Source: Patescibacteria group bacterium
GTDB taxonomy: Bacteria > Patescibacteriota > Minisyncoccia > Phycocordibacterales > XYD1-FULL-46-19
DNA length: 58,641 bases
Direction of reading: 5' to 3'
NCBI GenBank assembly: GCA_022705505.1
Contig: JAKJEI010000003.1
Location: 1-58,641 of the forward strand
Below the pieces are notes generated by a model. The model was given only the letters and a program-made list of their open reading frames with translations, made no database searches and was not told where the DNA came from. A program made the position numbers and the translations under genes. Positions 32,750 through 40,993 of this stretch are shown here, piece by piece (position 1 is the first letter of the stretch; every line of letters begins with the position of its first letter).

Positions 32750-33157
32750 ATGAAGTTGCAAAAGGGGAGACTGGAAGGGACAACAAAGAGCCAAGAAATC
32801 AATTTGGCTCTTGCCAAGAGGGTCGTGCGGCTTTTCCAACAAGGGGAGATCGCCCGCCCAACCTTTGACATCTTGGTTGAGAGGGTCGGCCTGAAGTCGG
32901 CCATCGTCCTCTTGGCTCAAGAGGCCAAGGGGAAGACCGAAGGTGTCGTTGAACTCTTGCTGAGCGATATGGAGTTGTGGGTGATGGTCCTTATGTCACC
33001 CAAGCTCTCTTACGTGGGGTTCTCGGTGTTGAGCCGCAAGAACCTCTCGCCTGAATCCGCTCGCCGTCTGCTCGGGCAGATCCAGTACGTGGACCTGAAG
33101 TATCGGGACGCGGTCAGACGAAACTGTGTCCGGGCTATCCGGACGCAGGTCGCATAA
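32750..33157 (+). CDS. Hypothetical helical protein, orphan cassette
   Basis: I do not recognise this 135-residue protein. It is basic, without signal peptide or membrane helix, and appears all-helical: LALAKRVVRLFQQGEIARPTF, then VGLKSAIVLLAQEAKG, a central VELLLSDMELWVMVLM, and a C-terminal LDPE-like segment LSPESARRLLGQIQYVDLKYRDAVRRN. It has its own promoter, a purine-rich site (AAAAGGGGAAAAG) before the ATG and a strong terminator. Codon choice differs visibly from resident genes: AAG and CTC/CTG are favoured and GC is higher. It resembles the other two autonomous cassettes of the window in architecture, not in sequence. Confidence 0.7.
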   Translation: MKLQKGRLEGTTKSQEINLALAKRVVRLFQQGEIARPTFDILVERVGLKSAIVLLAQEAKGKTEGVVELLLSDMELWVMVLMSPKLSYVGFSVLSRKNLSPESARRLLGQIQYVDLKYRDAVRRNCVRAIRTQVA

Positions 33158-33186
33158 CTTTCGCCAATAGGGGAACACAGCCAGAG

Positions 33187-33220
33187 GGGCCGACGCAATC
33201 GCGAAGCGTTCGGCCCTTTT
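33187..33220 (+). terminator. Intrinsic terminator after the orphan gene
   Basis: GGGCCGACGC pairs with GCGTTCGGCCC (one bulged T), then TTTT. Confidence 0.85.
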
Positions 33221-33272
33221 AATGTTTAATATTGGAAATTAAAACGAAGCATTCGTTTATTGGTGTCGCATA

Positions 33273-33301
33273 TTGCTTTTTTAATTCATTTAAGCTATAG
33301 T
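33273..33301 (+). promoter_or_regulatory. rpmF promoter, predicted leaderless
   Basis: TTGCTT (33273-33278), 17 bases, TATAGT (33296-33301), seven bases before the ATG at 33309. Confidence 0.6.
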
Positions 33302-33308
33302 TTAATTC

Positions 33309-33530
33309 ATGGTAGTTAGAATGCGACATACCCGGGCTCATACCGGAAATAGACGTTCTCATCACGCGCTCAAAGCGCCGCGTCTTTCAAAGTGCGCCAA
33401 TTGCGGCGAAGCCAAGGCTAGCCATCGTGTTTGCCCTAATTGCGGCTCTTATCGGGGGCGCGAAGTGGTCAACGTGTTGGCTAAGACAGAGAAAAAGGAG
33501 GCCAAAAAGAAAAAGGCGGCCGCCAAATAA
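33309..33530 (+). CDS. rpmF: 50S ribosomal protein L32
   Basis: The 73-residue protein has the L32 core: [42 protein letters not shown], with two CxxC pairs for zinc. A Lys/Ala tail is appended. The usual MAVPKRR start is replaced by [13 protein letters not shown]; an ATG four codons later is an alternative, but the -10 box fits the first. The NusB-Nudix gene follows 53 bases on. Confidence 0.93.
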   Translation: MVVRMRHTRAHTGNRRSHHALKAPRLSKCANCGEAKASHRVCPNCGSYRGREVVNVLAKTEKKEAKKKKAAAK

Positions 33531-33583
33531 ATTTACGAACTGCCCAAGTGGGTAGGCTTAGTTTGAATATTTGAAAATCATCT

Positions 33584-34507
33584 ATGGCTAATCGTCATCT
33601 TTCAAGAAGTTTGGCAATGCAAGCGCTTTTTGAGTGGGACTTTGGTGACGGCAAAATAAAAGACTTGGACGAAACAATAGACAGAATTGTGGCTGAATTC
33701 GCGCCCGGTCTGGAAGAAAAAAATTTTATAAAAGAAATTGCCAGCGGAGTAATCAAACACCGCGCGCAAATAGATAAAATCATTGAAAAAGCGGCGCCGG
33801 ATTGGCCCCTTGAACAAATCGCGACAGTTGACCGCAACGTTTTGCGTCTCGGTCTTTACGAGTTGATTTTTGGCGACCGTGATGATGTGCCGGCCAAGGT
33901 GGCCATCAATGAAGCCATTGAATTAGCCAAAACTTTTGGCGGTGAAAATAGTGGCCGCTTTGTAAATGGCGTTCTAGGGACGGTCTACAAGGAGATGGGC
34001 GAACCGGGGAAAGATGACACGCCAGCCAAAAAGAAAAAAATCAAAGACATTCCTTATGAGGAAATGCCGATAGAAAAACTTGGTGGCGCGGTGGTTTTTT
34101 GCGAGGATAAAGGCGAGATTAAACTGGCTTTTGTTCATGATGTTTTTGGTTTTTGGACTTTGACCAAGGGGCATATTGAAGAAGGTGAAAGTGTCAAAGA
34201 GGGCATAAAAAGAGAGGCCAAAGAAGAACTTGGGTTGGATGTCGTCATTGGTCAAGAACTTGGCTCCAATGAATACATCGCCTCTGACCCCGAGAAGGGG
34301 AAAACTAGACGTCAAGTTAAATATTATTTAGCCAAATGTGAACCGGGGGAAATAAAGTTGGCGGTCAAAGGCGGTTTAGATGGCGCCAGTTGGTTTACTT
34401 TCGCCAAAGTGCCGGAATTAAAGATATATGATGATATTGTGCCGATTATCACCAAAGCGATTAAAATTTTAGCTGAAAAAGTAAAAAATGAACAAGAGTT
34501 TGTCTGA
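33584..34507 (+). CDS. nusB: NusB antitermination factor fused to a Nudix hydrolase
   Basis: The 307-residue chain has two domains. Residues 1 to about 140 are NusB: RHLSRSLAMQALFEWDF, WPLEQIATVDRNVLRLGLYEL, VPAKVAINEAIELAKTFGGENSGRFVNGVLG. A lysine-rich linker (about 143-160) follows. Residues about 165-307 are a Nudix domain; the box GX5EX7REUXEEXGU is complete at residues 196-218 (G196, then REAKEELGL at its end). NusB forms part of the rRNA antitermination complex; Nudix enzymes hydrolyse nucleoside diphosphates linked to another group. The frame is unbroken across the join, so this is a true fusion in the sequence given. rnc overlaps its end by 20 bases. Confidence 0.93.
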   Translation: MANRHLSRSLAMQALFEWDFGDGKIKDLDETIDRIVAEFAPGLEEKNFIKEIASGVIKHRAQIDKIIEKAAPDWPLEQIATVDRNVLRLGLYELIFGDRDDVPAKVAINEAIELAKTFGGENSGRFVNGVLGTVYKEMGEPGKDDTPAKKKKIKDIPYEEMPIEKLGGAVVFCEDKGEIKLAFVHDVFGFWTLTKGHIEEGESVKEGIKREAKEELGLDVVIGQELGSNEYIASDPEKGKTRRQVKYYLAKCEPGEIKLAVKGGLDGASWFTFAKVPELKIYDDIVPIITKAIKILAEKVKNEQEFV

Positions 34508-35180
34508 ATTTGAAAAAAATATCGGTTTGGATTTTGCTGACAAAAAACTATTGAAACAGGCTTTTGTTCACCGTTCTTACTTGAATGAACATCGGGGCTT
34601 TGTTTTTGATCATAATGAGCGTTTGGAGTTTTTGGGTGACGCGGTTTTGGAACTGGCAACAACTGATTTTCTTTTTAAAAAATATCCCAACAAGCCGGAA
34701 GGAGAACTTACTTCTTACCGGGCGGCCTTGGTTAACGCCAACACCTGTTCGGCATTAGCGCTTGAACTTGGGGTGAACGAGCTTTTGTTTTTGTCAAAGG
34801 GCGAGGCCAAAGATACCGGTCGGGCGCGTCAGATTATTTTGGCCAATACCTTTGAGGCGATTATCGGCGCGATTTATTTGGACCGAGGCTACGAGGCGGC
34901 TTTTAATTTTATTCAAAAGTATCTCTTAGACCGGGCTGAAGAAATTATCAAGAAGACGATTGTTGAAGACTATAAAAGTTATTTTCAAAAAAAGGCGCAG
35001 GAAGTGTATGGGATTACGCCGTCCTATCAGTTGCTGAAAGAAATTGGCCCTGACCACAACAAAGTTTTTACAATCGCGCTTTTTATCGGTGAAGAGCAAG
35101 TGGCAGTTGGCGAAGGTCTCTCCAAACAAGAGGCCGAACAAGAAGCCGCCAAATCAGGCTTGGCGAAAAAGGGCTGGTGA
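34488..35180 (+). CDS. rnc: Ribonuclease III
   Basis: RNase III cuts double-stranded RNA, including rRNA precursors. The 230 residues comprise the nuclease domain (FVHRSYLNEH, then HNERLEFLGDAVLELATTDFLF, the signature with catalytic Glu and Asp; NTFEAIIGAIYLDRGYEAA with the second metal-site Glu) and a C-terminal dsRNA-binding domain (DYKSYFQKKAQEVYG to EQEAAKSGLAKKGW). The start lies inside the 3' end of the NusB-Nudix gene, so the two are probably translated together; both act in rRNA synthesis and maturation. The smc gene follows. Confidence 0.96.
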   Translation: MNKSLSEFEKNIGLDFADKKLLKQAFVHRSYLNEHRGFVFDHNERLEFLGDAVLELATTDFLFKKYPNKPEGELTSYRAALVNANTCSALALELGVNELLFLSKGEAKDTGRARQIILANTFEAIIGAIYLDRGYEAAFNFIQKYLLDRAEEIIKKTIVEDYKSYFQKKAQEVYGITPSYQLLKEIGPDHNKVFTIALFIGEEQVAVGEGLSKQEAEQEAAKSGLAKKGW

Positions 35181-35251
35181 ACGAATATGACCATCGGTGT
35201 TGAGTTTTAGATTTTGTTTTTTAATTTATTTTTGACTTTTAATTTTAGGTG

Positions 35252-37510
35252 ATGACTTTAAAACGTCTGGAGATCAATGGTTTCAAATCTTTTGGCCGTA
35301 AAGCGGTCTTGCTCTTTGACGCGCCGATTACGGCGGTGGTTGGGCCGAACGGTTCCGGCAAATCCAATGTCGCGGAGGCTTTTCGTTGGGTTTTGGGTGA
35401 ACAGTCGCTCAAGTCTTTGCGGGGTAAAAAAGGCGAGGACCTTATTTTTAATGGCTCATCATCGCTGGGCCGTCTGAGTCGAGCTAGTGTCTCGGTCACT
35501 TTTGATAACTCAAAGCGGGCTTTTGCTGGCATTGATTTTGACGAGGTCAATATCACGCGTGAAGTTTTTCGTGATGGCACGAACGAATACTCCATTAACA
35601 ACAGCAAAGTCAGATTAAAAGATATCTTGGCCCTTTTAGCGGGGATTTCATTGGGGTCTTCCGGTCATCACATCATTAGCCAGGGCGAGGCTGATCGTAT
35701 CTTAAATGCCAATCTGGTTGAAAGGCGGGCAATGATAGAAGACGCTCTTGGTTTGAAAATTTACCAATGGAAATTGGAAGAAAGCGAAAAGAAATTGACC
35801 AAGACGCGGGAGAATATCAAAGAGGCGGAGATTCTTCGTCGGGAAATTGCGCCCCATTTGAAATTTTTGAAGAAACAAATGGAAAAAGTGGAAAAAGCTA
35901 AAGAACTGCGCGCCGAACTCGCTACATTCTATTCGGAATACTTGAAGCGAGAAGGATTTTATCTTGCCTATACTCGTGACAAATTGAAAAAAGAATTGGC
36001 AATTCCCAAGGAAATTTTGTTAGCCACGGAAGAAAAATTATCAGCCTTGGCCGCGAAGGAGGTTTCTGCTCCTGACGAGGCGGTGGAGGAGAAAAATAAA
36101 TTGCGAGAAATAGAAGCGACCTTGCGAGAAGGGCAAGCCAAAAAAGACGATTTGTCTCGCCGTTTGGGCCGCTTGGAAGGGATGATTGAACTGAAACAAC
36201 GAGAAAGCCGTTCGGCCACGCCAACAGTAGACAAATTAACGGTTTCGCGTGATGACTTAAAAAGGTTGGAAGCTGAGTTGGAAGGAGAATGGCAAAAAGC
36301 TAAGACGGAAAATAATCCGGCAGTTTTGAAAAGGATTCTACAAAATATCCGGCAAATTTTGGGTGAATTTTGGGGTGGGTTTAAACTTCATCAATTGGCG
36401 CCGACTGATAATTTGGAAATGATCAAAGAATTGTTGGTTGAAAAACAGGAGAAGGAAAAGGCTTTGGCTGAGCTGGAAAGGTTGGAACAAAGCCGTCAAG
36501 AAGAATACCAATTGGCCAAACAGCGGTTGGAACAAAGAGAAAATCAAGAACGGGAAGAAGAGCGCGAATCTTATGAATTGCGGGCTAGACGGGGGGAATT
36601 AGCGGCTGTTGTTAGAACGCTGGAAGGCAAGCTAGAGACTTTGGCCGTGGAAGAAGAAAATTTCAAACGCGAATTGGGTGAGGCAGGTGTCTTGATTGGT
36701 CGCGAAGCCCTCAATTATGAGGACTATCCTTTGGATGAACAAGAGGCGTTGTCGGAAAAACGAGCAACCCAAGAAGAGCGTCATCGCCGGTTGGAACGCT
36801 TGAAGATTCGCTTAGAGGACATTGGCGGCGAGGGCGTCGATGTGGAAAAGGAATATGACGAGGTGCTGGCGCGTGATGGTTACCTGGAAAAGGAATTGTT
36901 GGATTTGGCCACAAGCGCCGACTCGTTGGAACAAGTGATGTCCGAATTACGCCAGAGGATAAGTGACGAATTCAAGGCCGGTGTTAAAAAAATTAACAGC
37001 GAATTTCAAAAGTTTTTTGAAATTTTATTTGGCGGCGGTTCCGCTTCGCTTTCCTTGGTTATCCCGGAAAAAAGACGTTCGCGCCTTGATTTGGCAAGCA
37101 GTGACGACTTGGCTCCGCTGGGAGAAGCAATGGAGGATTCAGATGAACCGACCGAGGAGGGAATTGAAATCATTGTCAGTTTGCCCCGCAAAAAAATCAA
37201 AGGCTTGGCGATGTTATCTGGCGGCGAACGGGCCTTAACCTCTATCGCGCTTCTGTTTGCGATGTCGCAGGTTAACCCGCCACCCTTTATGATTTTAGAT
37301 GAAACGGATGCCGCGCTTGACGAAGCTAACTCGCGCAAGTATGGCGATATGATTGAAAACTTGTCACAATTCTCGCAACTAATTTTGATTACGCATAACC
37401 GCGAGACGATGTCCCGCGCGGGAGTGCTTTATGGCGTGACGATGGGTTCTGATTCAGTCTCGCGTCTGATTTCGCTCAAACTGACGGAAGCGGAACAATA
37501 TGCAAAATGA
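35252..37510 (+). CDS. smc: SMC-like chromosome segregation ATPase, apparently without hinge
   Basis: The protein has both halves of an SMC head. N-terminal: LEINGFKSFGRKAVL, Walker A GPNGSGKSN (about residues 31-39) and DILALLAGISLGSSGHHIISQGEAD. C-terminal: the LSGGERALTSIALLFAM signature (about 655) and Walker B FMILDETDAALDEANS, then LILITHN. Between them are coiled-coil arms (about 160-330 and 405-590). Full-length SMC has about 1150-1200 residues with a globular hinge of about 150. Here the total is 752 and the middle (about 345-405) is a short helical segment with no Gly-rich hinge motif. The start may be this ATG or the GTG one codon earlier. Confidence 0.9.
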   Translation: MTLKRLEINGFKSFGRKAVLLFDAPITAVVGPNGSGKSNVAEAFRWVLGEQSLKSLRGKKGEDLIFNGSSSLGRLSRASVSVTFDNSKRAFAGIDFDEVNITREVFRDGTNEYSINNSKVRLKDILALLAGISLGSSGHHIISQGEADRILNANLVERRAMIEDALGLKIYQWKLEESEKKLTKTRENIKEAEILRREIAPHLKFLKKQMEKVEKAKELRAELATFYSEYLKREGFYLAYTRDKLKKELAIPKEILLATEEKLSALAAKEVSAPDEAVEEKNKLREIEATLREGQAKKDDLSRRLGRLEGMIELKQRESRSATPTVDKLTVSRDDLKRLEAELEGEWQKAKTENNPAVLKRILQNIRQILGEFWGGFKLHQLAPTDNLEMIKELLVEKQEKEKALAELERLEQSRQEEYQLAKQRLEQRENQEREEERESYELRARRGELAAVVRTLEGKLETLAVEEENFKRELGEAGVLIGREALNYEDYPLDEQEALSEKRATQEERHRRLERLKIRLEDIGGEGVDVEKEYDEVLARDGYLEKELLDLATSADSLEQVMSELRQRISDEFKAGVKKINSEFQKFFEILFGGGSASLSLVIPEKRRSRLDLASSDDLAPLGEAMEDSDEPTEEGIEIIVSLPRKKIKGLAMLSGGERALTSIALLFAMSQVNPPPFMILDETDAALDEANSRKYGDMIENLSQFSQLILITHNRETMSRAGVLYGVTMGSDSVSRLISLKLTEAEQYAK

Positions 37511-37548
37511 CAGAAGTGTAAAATGTAAAGATTAAAATTCAAAATTTT

Positions 37549-37592
37549 AAGAAGCCGGCATTTTGGTTAAAACCAAAATGCCGGCTTCTTTT
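37549..37592. terminator. Bidirectional terminator between smc and rnr
   Basis: Perfect 20-bp arms (37549-37568 and 37571-37590) around AA, with T-runs on both strands, between convergent genes. Confidence 0.9.
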
Positions 37593-37642
37593 TTGTCTTG
37601 CTTTAATAATTATTTAATTTAAAAATCGGCGTTTTATTTGTG

Positions 37643-39670
37643 TCAATCTGTGTCTAGGGTGAAATCAATCGTTTTGGTCACGCGGTCGGTCTTGGCTACT
37701 TTGATTTTGACTAAGCCGCCCAAACGATAAATTTGGTTTGTCTTTTCGCCGCGAACCTGGAATTTTTTCTCTTCAAAGATGAATCGATCACCGGCCATCT
37801 CGCGATAGCGAATCAAACCTTCGGCGCCAGTCGAGAGTTCTTCCACATACATGCCCCACTTGGTTAGGCTGGAGATAACGCCATCAAAGACCTCGCCGAG
37901 ATGATTTTCCAAATATTCCGCTTGTTTGTATTTGACGGACTCGCGTTCGGCGTCGGTGGCCAGTTTTTCCATACTTGAAGAGTGGTCGCACAATTTGTCG
38001 TAACGCAAAAGCAAATCTTTGGCTGGCGACTGTCCCTTGAGATAGGTATCAAGCAAACGATGAACCATGACATCAGGATAGCGTCTGATTGGCGAAGTAA
38101 AATGAGTGTAATGCGCGAAGGCCAGGCCAAAGTGCCCGATATTTTTGGTAGAGTAAACAGCGCGGCTCATAGAGCGGATAATCTCGCGCGTAATTACACT
38201 TTCTTCAGGCTGGCCGGCAATTTTTTTCAAGAAATTGTTTATCTCTTGCGGGCCGGGACGACTGCCTTTGTGGGTCAATTTGTGGCCAAAAAGGTTGATA
38301 AAGCGTCTGACTCCATCCAATTTGTCCGGGTCTGGCGCGTCGTGAACACGATAAACAAAAACGCCGTTTTGATTTTTGGCTAGCCGAGAAACATACTCGG
38401 CCACTTTTTTGTTGGCCAAGAGCATAAAATCTTCAACTAACTTGTGCGTGCCTAAGCGTTCTCGTTTAAAAACATTGAGCGGCTTACCGAGAGCATCTAT
38501 CTCAAAACTGACTTCGTCTTCTTCAAAGGCCAACGCGCCGGCGCTAATTTTTTGACGGTCCAGTTCTTTGGCTAGGCTATCTAGTTTGCGCAACTCGGCT
38601 GCGTATTCCCCTTGGTTGGTCTCAATGATTTTGTGAGCTTCCTCGTAGGTGAAACGACGGTCAGACTTGATAACAGTGCGACCAAACCACTCGCTTTTGA
38701 TGTTGGCTTTGTCGTCCATTTCAAAAACTGCTGAAAAAGTTAAACGATTTTCATGGGGGACAAGACTGCAAAGGTCGTCTGATAAAATTTTGGGCAACAT
38801 CGGAATTGTGCGGTCCACCAAATAAATTGAGGTGGCGCGTTTTTGCGCTTCCAAATCAAGCAAAGAACCAGGCGTTAGGTAATGCGACACATCGGCAATG
38901 TGAATTCCGACTTCCCATAAGCCGTCTGCTGTTTGGCGGATGGACAGAGCATCATCAAAATCTTTGGCCGCCAAGGGGTCAATGGTAAAAGTTGTAACCT
39001 CGCGGAAATCTTTTCGTTTTTTTATTTCCGCGTCCAAATTGTGTTCTTGGGCGATTTTTTGCGCCTCTGTTTCCAGCTCAACGGAAAAACCTTCAATTAA
39101 ACCGCGGTCTTGGATGATCGCTTGCATCTCGGTTTCATGTTCGCCGCTTTGACCCAAATTTTTGATAAAATCGCCACCAGGGCGGAGGGTGCTCTTGGGC
39201 CAAAGTTTGAGCCTAGCCACAATTTTGGCGCCGATGGAAAGCGCGGCAGTTTCGGCTGTTTCTTCTATGACCAGGTCGGTATAAAATTTGGGGTTGTCAG
39301 GTTTAACAATTAAAAAACCGTTTTCTCGGCCGGTGACTTGGCTGACGAATTCTGTTCGGGCGCGTTTAAGGACCCTTAATACTTCGCCGTTGTCGCCGCG
39401 GGTCATAACGTATTCTACCTCGTCGCCGTCAAGGGCGGTGTTTAAAGCTCCCGGTGGGATAAAAACCGTCTCGTTTTTTTTGGGCCCAGATTTGCGTTGG
39501 GTTTTGCTAAAACCTTTGGCAGATTTGGCAGAGGAGGGTTTTGTCGGTGTTGGCCGGCGCCCTTGGTCGATGAAGCCAAAAGCACCCGCTGTCACGCGGA
39601 TGACACCAGTCAGAGGTTTTTTGGGTTTTTGAGAATGTTTTTTAACTGTTTTTGGGGAACGAGAAGACAT
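37643..39670 (-). CDS. rnr: Ribonuclease R (RNase II/VacB family 3'-5' exoribonuclease)
   Basis: This processive exonuclease degrades structured RNA. The 675 residues contain a basic N-terminal extension with an OB-like cold-shock domain (GVIRVTAGAFGFIDQ), a second CSD and the RNB catalytic domain: TFTIDPLAAKDFDDALSIR, with the conserved Asp cluster. LLANKKVAEYVSRLAK, GLAFAHYTHFTSPIRRYPDVMVHRLL and the C-terminal S1 domain (GEVFDGVISSLTKWGMYVEELSTGAEGLIR) follow. It is somewhat shorter than E. coli RNase R (813). TATACT sits six bases before the ATG, and a second promoter with an intrinsic terminator lies further upstream. Confidence 0.94.
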   Translation of the reverse strand: MSSRSPKTVKKHSQKPKKPLTGVIRVTAGAFGFIDQGRRPTPTKPSSAKSAKGFSKTQRKSGPKKNETVFIPPGALNTALDGDEVEYVMTRGDNGEVLRVLKRARTEFVSQVTGRENGFLIVKPDNPKFYTDLVIEETAETAALSIGAKIVARLKLWPKSTLRPGGDFIKNLGQSGEHETEMQAIIQDRGLIEGFSVELETEAQKIAQEHNLDAEIKKRKDFREVTTFTIDPLAAKDFDDALSIRQTADGLWEVGIHIADVSHYLTPGSLLDLEAQKRATSIYLVDRTIPMLPKILSDDLCSLVPHENRLTFSAVFEMDDKANIKSEWFGRTVIKSDRRFTYEEAHKIIETNQGEYAAELRKLDSLAKELDRQKISAGALAFEEDEVSFEIDALGKPLNVFKRERLGTHKLVEDFMLLANKKVAEYVSRLAKNQNGVFVYRVHDAPDPDKLDGVRRFINLFGHKLTHKGSRPGPQEINNFLKKIAGQPEESVITREIIRSMSRAVYSTKNIGHFGLAFAHYTHFTSPIRRYPDVMVHRLLDTYLKGQSPAKDLLLRYDKLCDHSSSMEKLATDAERESVKYKQAEYLENHLGEVFDGVISSLTKWGMYVEELSTGAEGLIRYREMAGDRFIFEEKKFQVRGEKTNQIYRLGGLVKIKVAKTDRVTKTIDFTLDTD

Positions 39671-39749
39671 TTTAGAAGTATAACAGATTATTTTATAAGT
39701 TTATTTATAAGTCTTGATGTAGAGAGATAAATATTTTAATGCAAGGACT

Positions 39750-39774
39750 AAAAACCCCACGTCTCGTAGGGGGG
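39750..39774 (-). terminator. Terminator-like hairpin upstream of rnr
   Basis: On the minus strand CCCC, a bulged T, ACG, loop AGA, CGT and GGGG, then TTTTTAG. It lies about 40-60 bases after the promoter at 39817-39845 and 80 bases before rnr. Confidence 0.55.
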
Positions 39775-39816
39775 GGTCTGGGGTCCGTTTACGGTACTTT
39801 AGTATCCTATCTATAT

Positions 39817-39845
39817 ATTATAGCAAAAAACAGCCAAAAAGTCAA
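39817..39845 (-). promoter_or_regulatory. Consensus promoter for a short transcript upstream of rnr
   Basis: On the minus strand TTGACT (39845-39840), 17 bases, TATAAT (39822-39817). Transcription from here would meet the hairpin at 39774-39750 within about 60 bases. Confidence 0.6.
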
Positions 39846-39873
39846 GCAAAAGGGGCGAGGCCCAAATCCTTTG

Positions 39874-39902
39874 TTGACGTTTGGGTGGATTTTTGTTAAG
39901 CT
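39874..39902 (+). promoter_or_regulatory. rpsP promoter
   Basis: TTGACG (39874-39879), 17 bases, TAAGCT (39897-39902), nine bases before the ATG. The box equals that of rpsB. Confidence 0.5.
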
Positions 39903-39911
39903 ATTTTCGTT

Positions 39912-40388
39912 ATGTTAATGATTAGATTACAGCGTGTTGGCCGCAAAAACAGCCCGTCATTCCGGGCCGTTGTTGTTGACTCTCACGCGGCCGCCAAGAC
40001 TGGAAAGGTGATTGAAGTGGTTGGGAACTATGATGCTCGTCATGGCGAACCGTCTTTGAAGGCTGACCGAATTTTAGATTGGCTTGGTAAAGGCGCGCAA
40101 GTTTCTGATACGATGCATAATTTATTGGTTAAAAAAGGCGTGGTGAAAGGAACCAAAAAAAATGTTGCTTCCGGAAAGTTAGGCAAAAAAGCCAGAGCCG
40201 CCAAAGAGTCTAAAGAAAAAGCCGAAGCGGCCCAGAAAGCGGCCAAGGCGGCTGAAGCCGAGAAGCCGATTGAGCCGATCGCCGAAGAAGGAAATACGGA
40301 AACTCCAACCGAAGAAACCAAAACCGAAGAGTTGCCCGAGGCCTCAACCGAAGAAACCCCGGTTGAAGAAGAGCAAGCGGCTGAATAA
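39912..40388 (+). CDS. rpsP: 30S ribosomal protein S16 with long C-terminal tail
   Basis: The first 80 residues are normal S16: MIRLQRVGRKNSPSFRAVVVDS, GKVIEVVGNYDARHGEPSLKADRILDWLGKGAQVSDTMHNLL. They are followed by about 70 residues of Lys/Ala and then Glu/Thr-rich low complexity (AKESKEKAEAAQKAAKAAEAE and onwards), so the 158-residue product is about twice the usual length. Such acidic-basic tails also occur on L25 and S2 here. A strong terminator follows, so rpsP is not cotranscribed with the KH gene and trmD. Confidence 0.95.
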   Translation: MLMIRLQRVGRKNSPSFRAVVVDSHAAAKTGKVIEVVGNYDARHGEPSLKADRILDWLGKGAQVSDTMHNLLVKKGVVKGTKKNVASGKLGKKARAAKESKEKAEAAQKAAKAAEAEKPIEPIAEEGNTETPTEETKTEELPEASTEETPVEEEQAAE

Positions 40389-40401
40389 ATTTTTGAATAA
40401 A

Positions 40402-40443
40402 AAACACCTCACTGGTCATGCCAGTGAGGTGTTTCAGTTTTTT
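40402..40443 (+). terminator. Intrinsic terminator after rpsP
   Basis: AAACACCTCACTGG and CCAGTGAGGTGTTT, 14-bp perfect stem, five-base loop, then CAGTTTTTT. Confidence 0.85.
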
Positions 40444-40538
40444 AGGTGAAGCCGGTTTTTGACAAAAGGCTGTTTTGGGTTTATTATTAGAGTTAAATTA
40501 AGAGGTCGAAAAGACATTAGATACTAACAGATAATACT

Positions 40539-40868
40539 ATGGCTGAAATGCATAAGGATCAGGAATTCCTCGAGTACGTTGTCAAATCATTGGTTGATAG
40601 TCCCGAGGATGTGAAGGTTGACAGAAAAGTTGACGAAATGGGCGTCTTGATGACGCTTGAAGTCAACCCTGTTGACATGGGCAAAATCATCGGCCGCCAA
40701 GGCAACACCGCCAAAGCGATCCGCACTTTGCTCCGCGTGGTCGGCATGAAGTTTAACGCTCGCGTTAATTTAAAAATTAACGAACCGGTGGGCGCCGCGA
40801 ACAACATGGCCACCAGCAGCGCTTCCAGGTCGGTTGACCAAGCGATGGAAGACCTCAAGCAGATCTAG
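40539..40868 (+). CDS. khpA: KH domain RNA-binding protein (KhpA/YlqC-like)
   Basis: A single KH domain protein: DQEFLEYVVKSLVDSPEDVKV at the start, the strand VLMTLEVNPVDMGKIIGRQGNTAKAIRTLLRVV with the KH G-x-x-G motif as GRQG, and a short C-terminal helix after KINEPV. At 109 residues it is about 25-30 longer than the common KhpA, the extra part being a Ser/Asp tail. It stands between rpsP and trmD as in many bacteria, where rimM and rplS would also be expected; they are not here. Terminators on both sides isolate it. Confidence 0.9.
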   Translation: MAEMHKDQEFLEYVVKSLVDSPEDVKVDRKVDEMGVLMTLEVNPVDMGKIIGRQGNTAKAIRTLLRVVGMKFNARVNLKINEPVGAANNMATSSASRSVDQAMEDLKQI

Positions 40869-40877
40869 TTAGTGAAC

Positions 40878-40903
40878 AAAAAACCGCCTTCGGGCGGTTT
40901 TTT
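40878..40903 (+). terminator. Intrinsic terminator after the KH gene
   Basis: AAAAAACCGCC, TTCG loop, GGCGGTTTTTT. Confidence 0.85.
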
Positions 40904-40993
40904 GTTTGGGCTTTTCTTTTTCTCTTTTCAGTGATTTAATGCATTTGTCTTTTTATATTTTTTTTAAGGTTTTAGAACTTTTGACCTAACTAT

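Noticed and set aside
34505-37510. Recoded UGA (genetic code 25)
   Set aside because: TGA ends the NusB-Nudix gene, rnc and smc at the expected places, and no conserved glycine is encoded by TGA.
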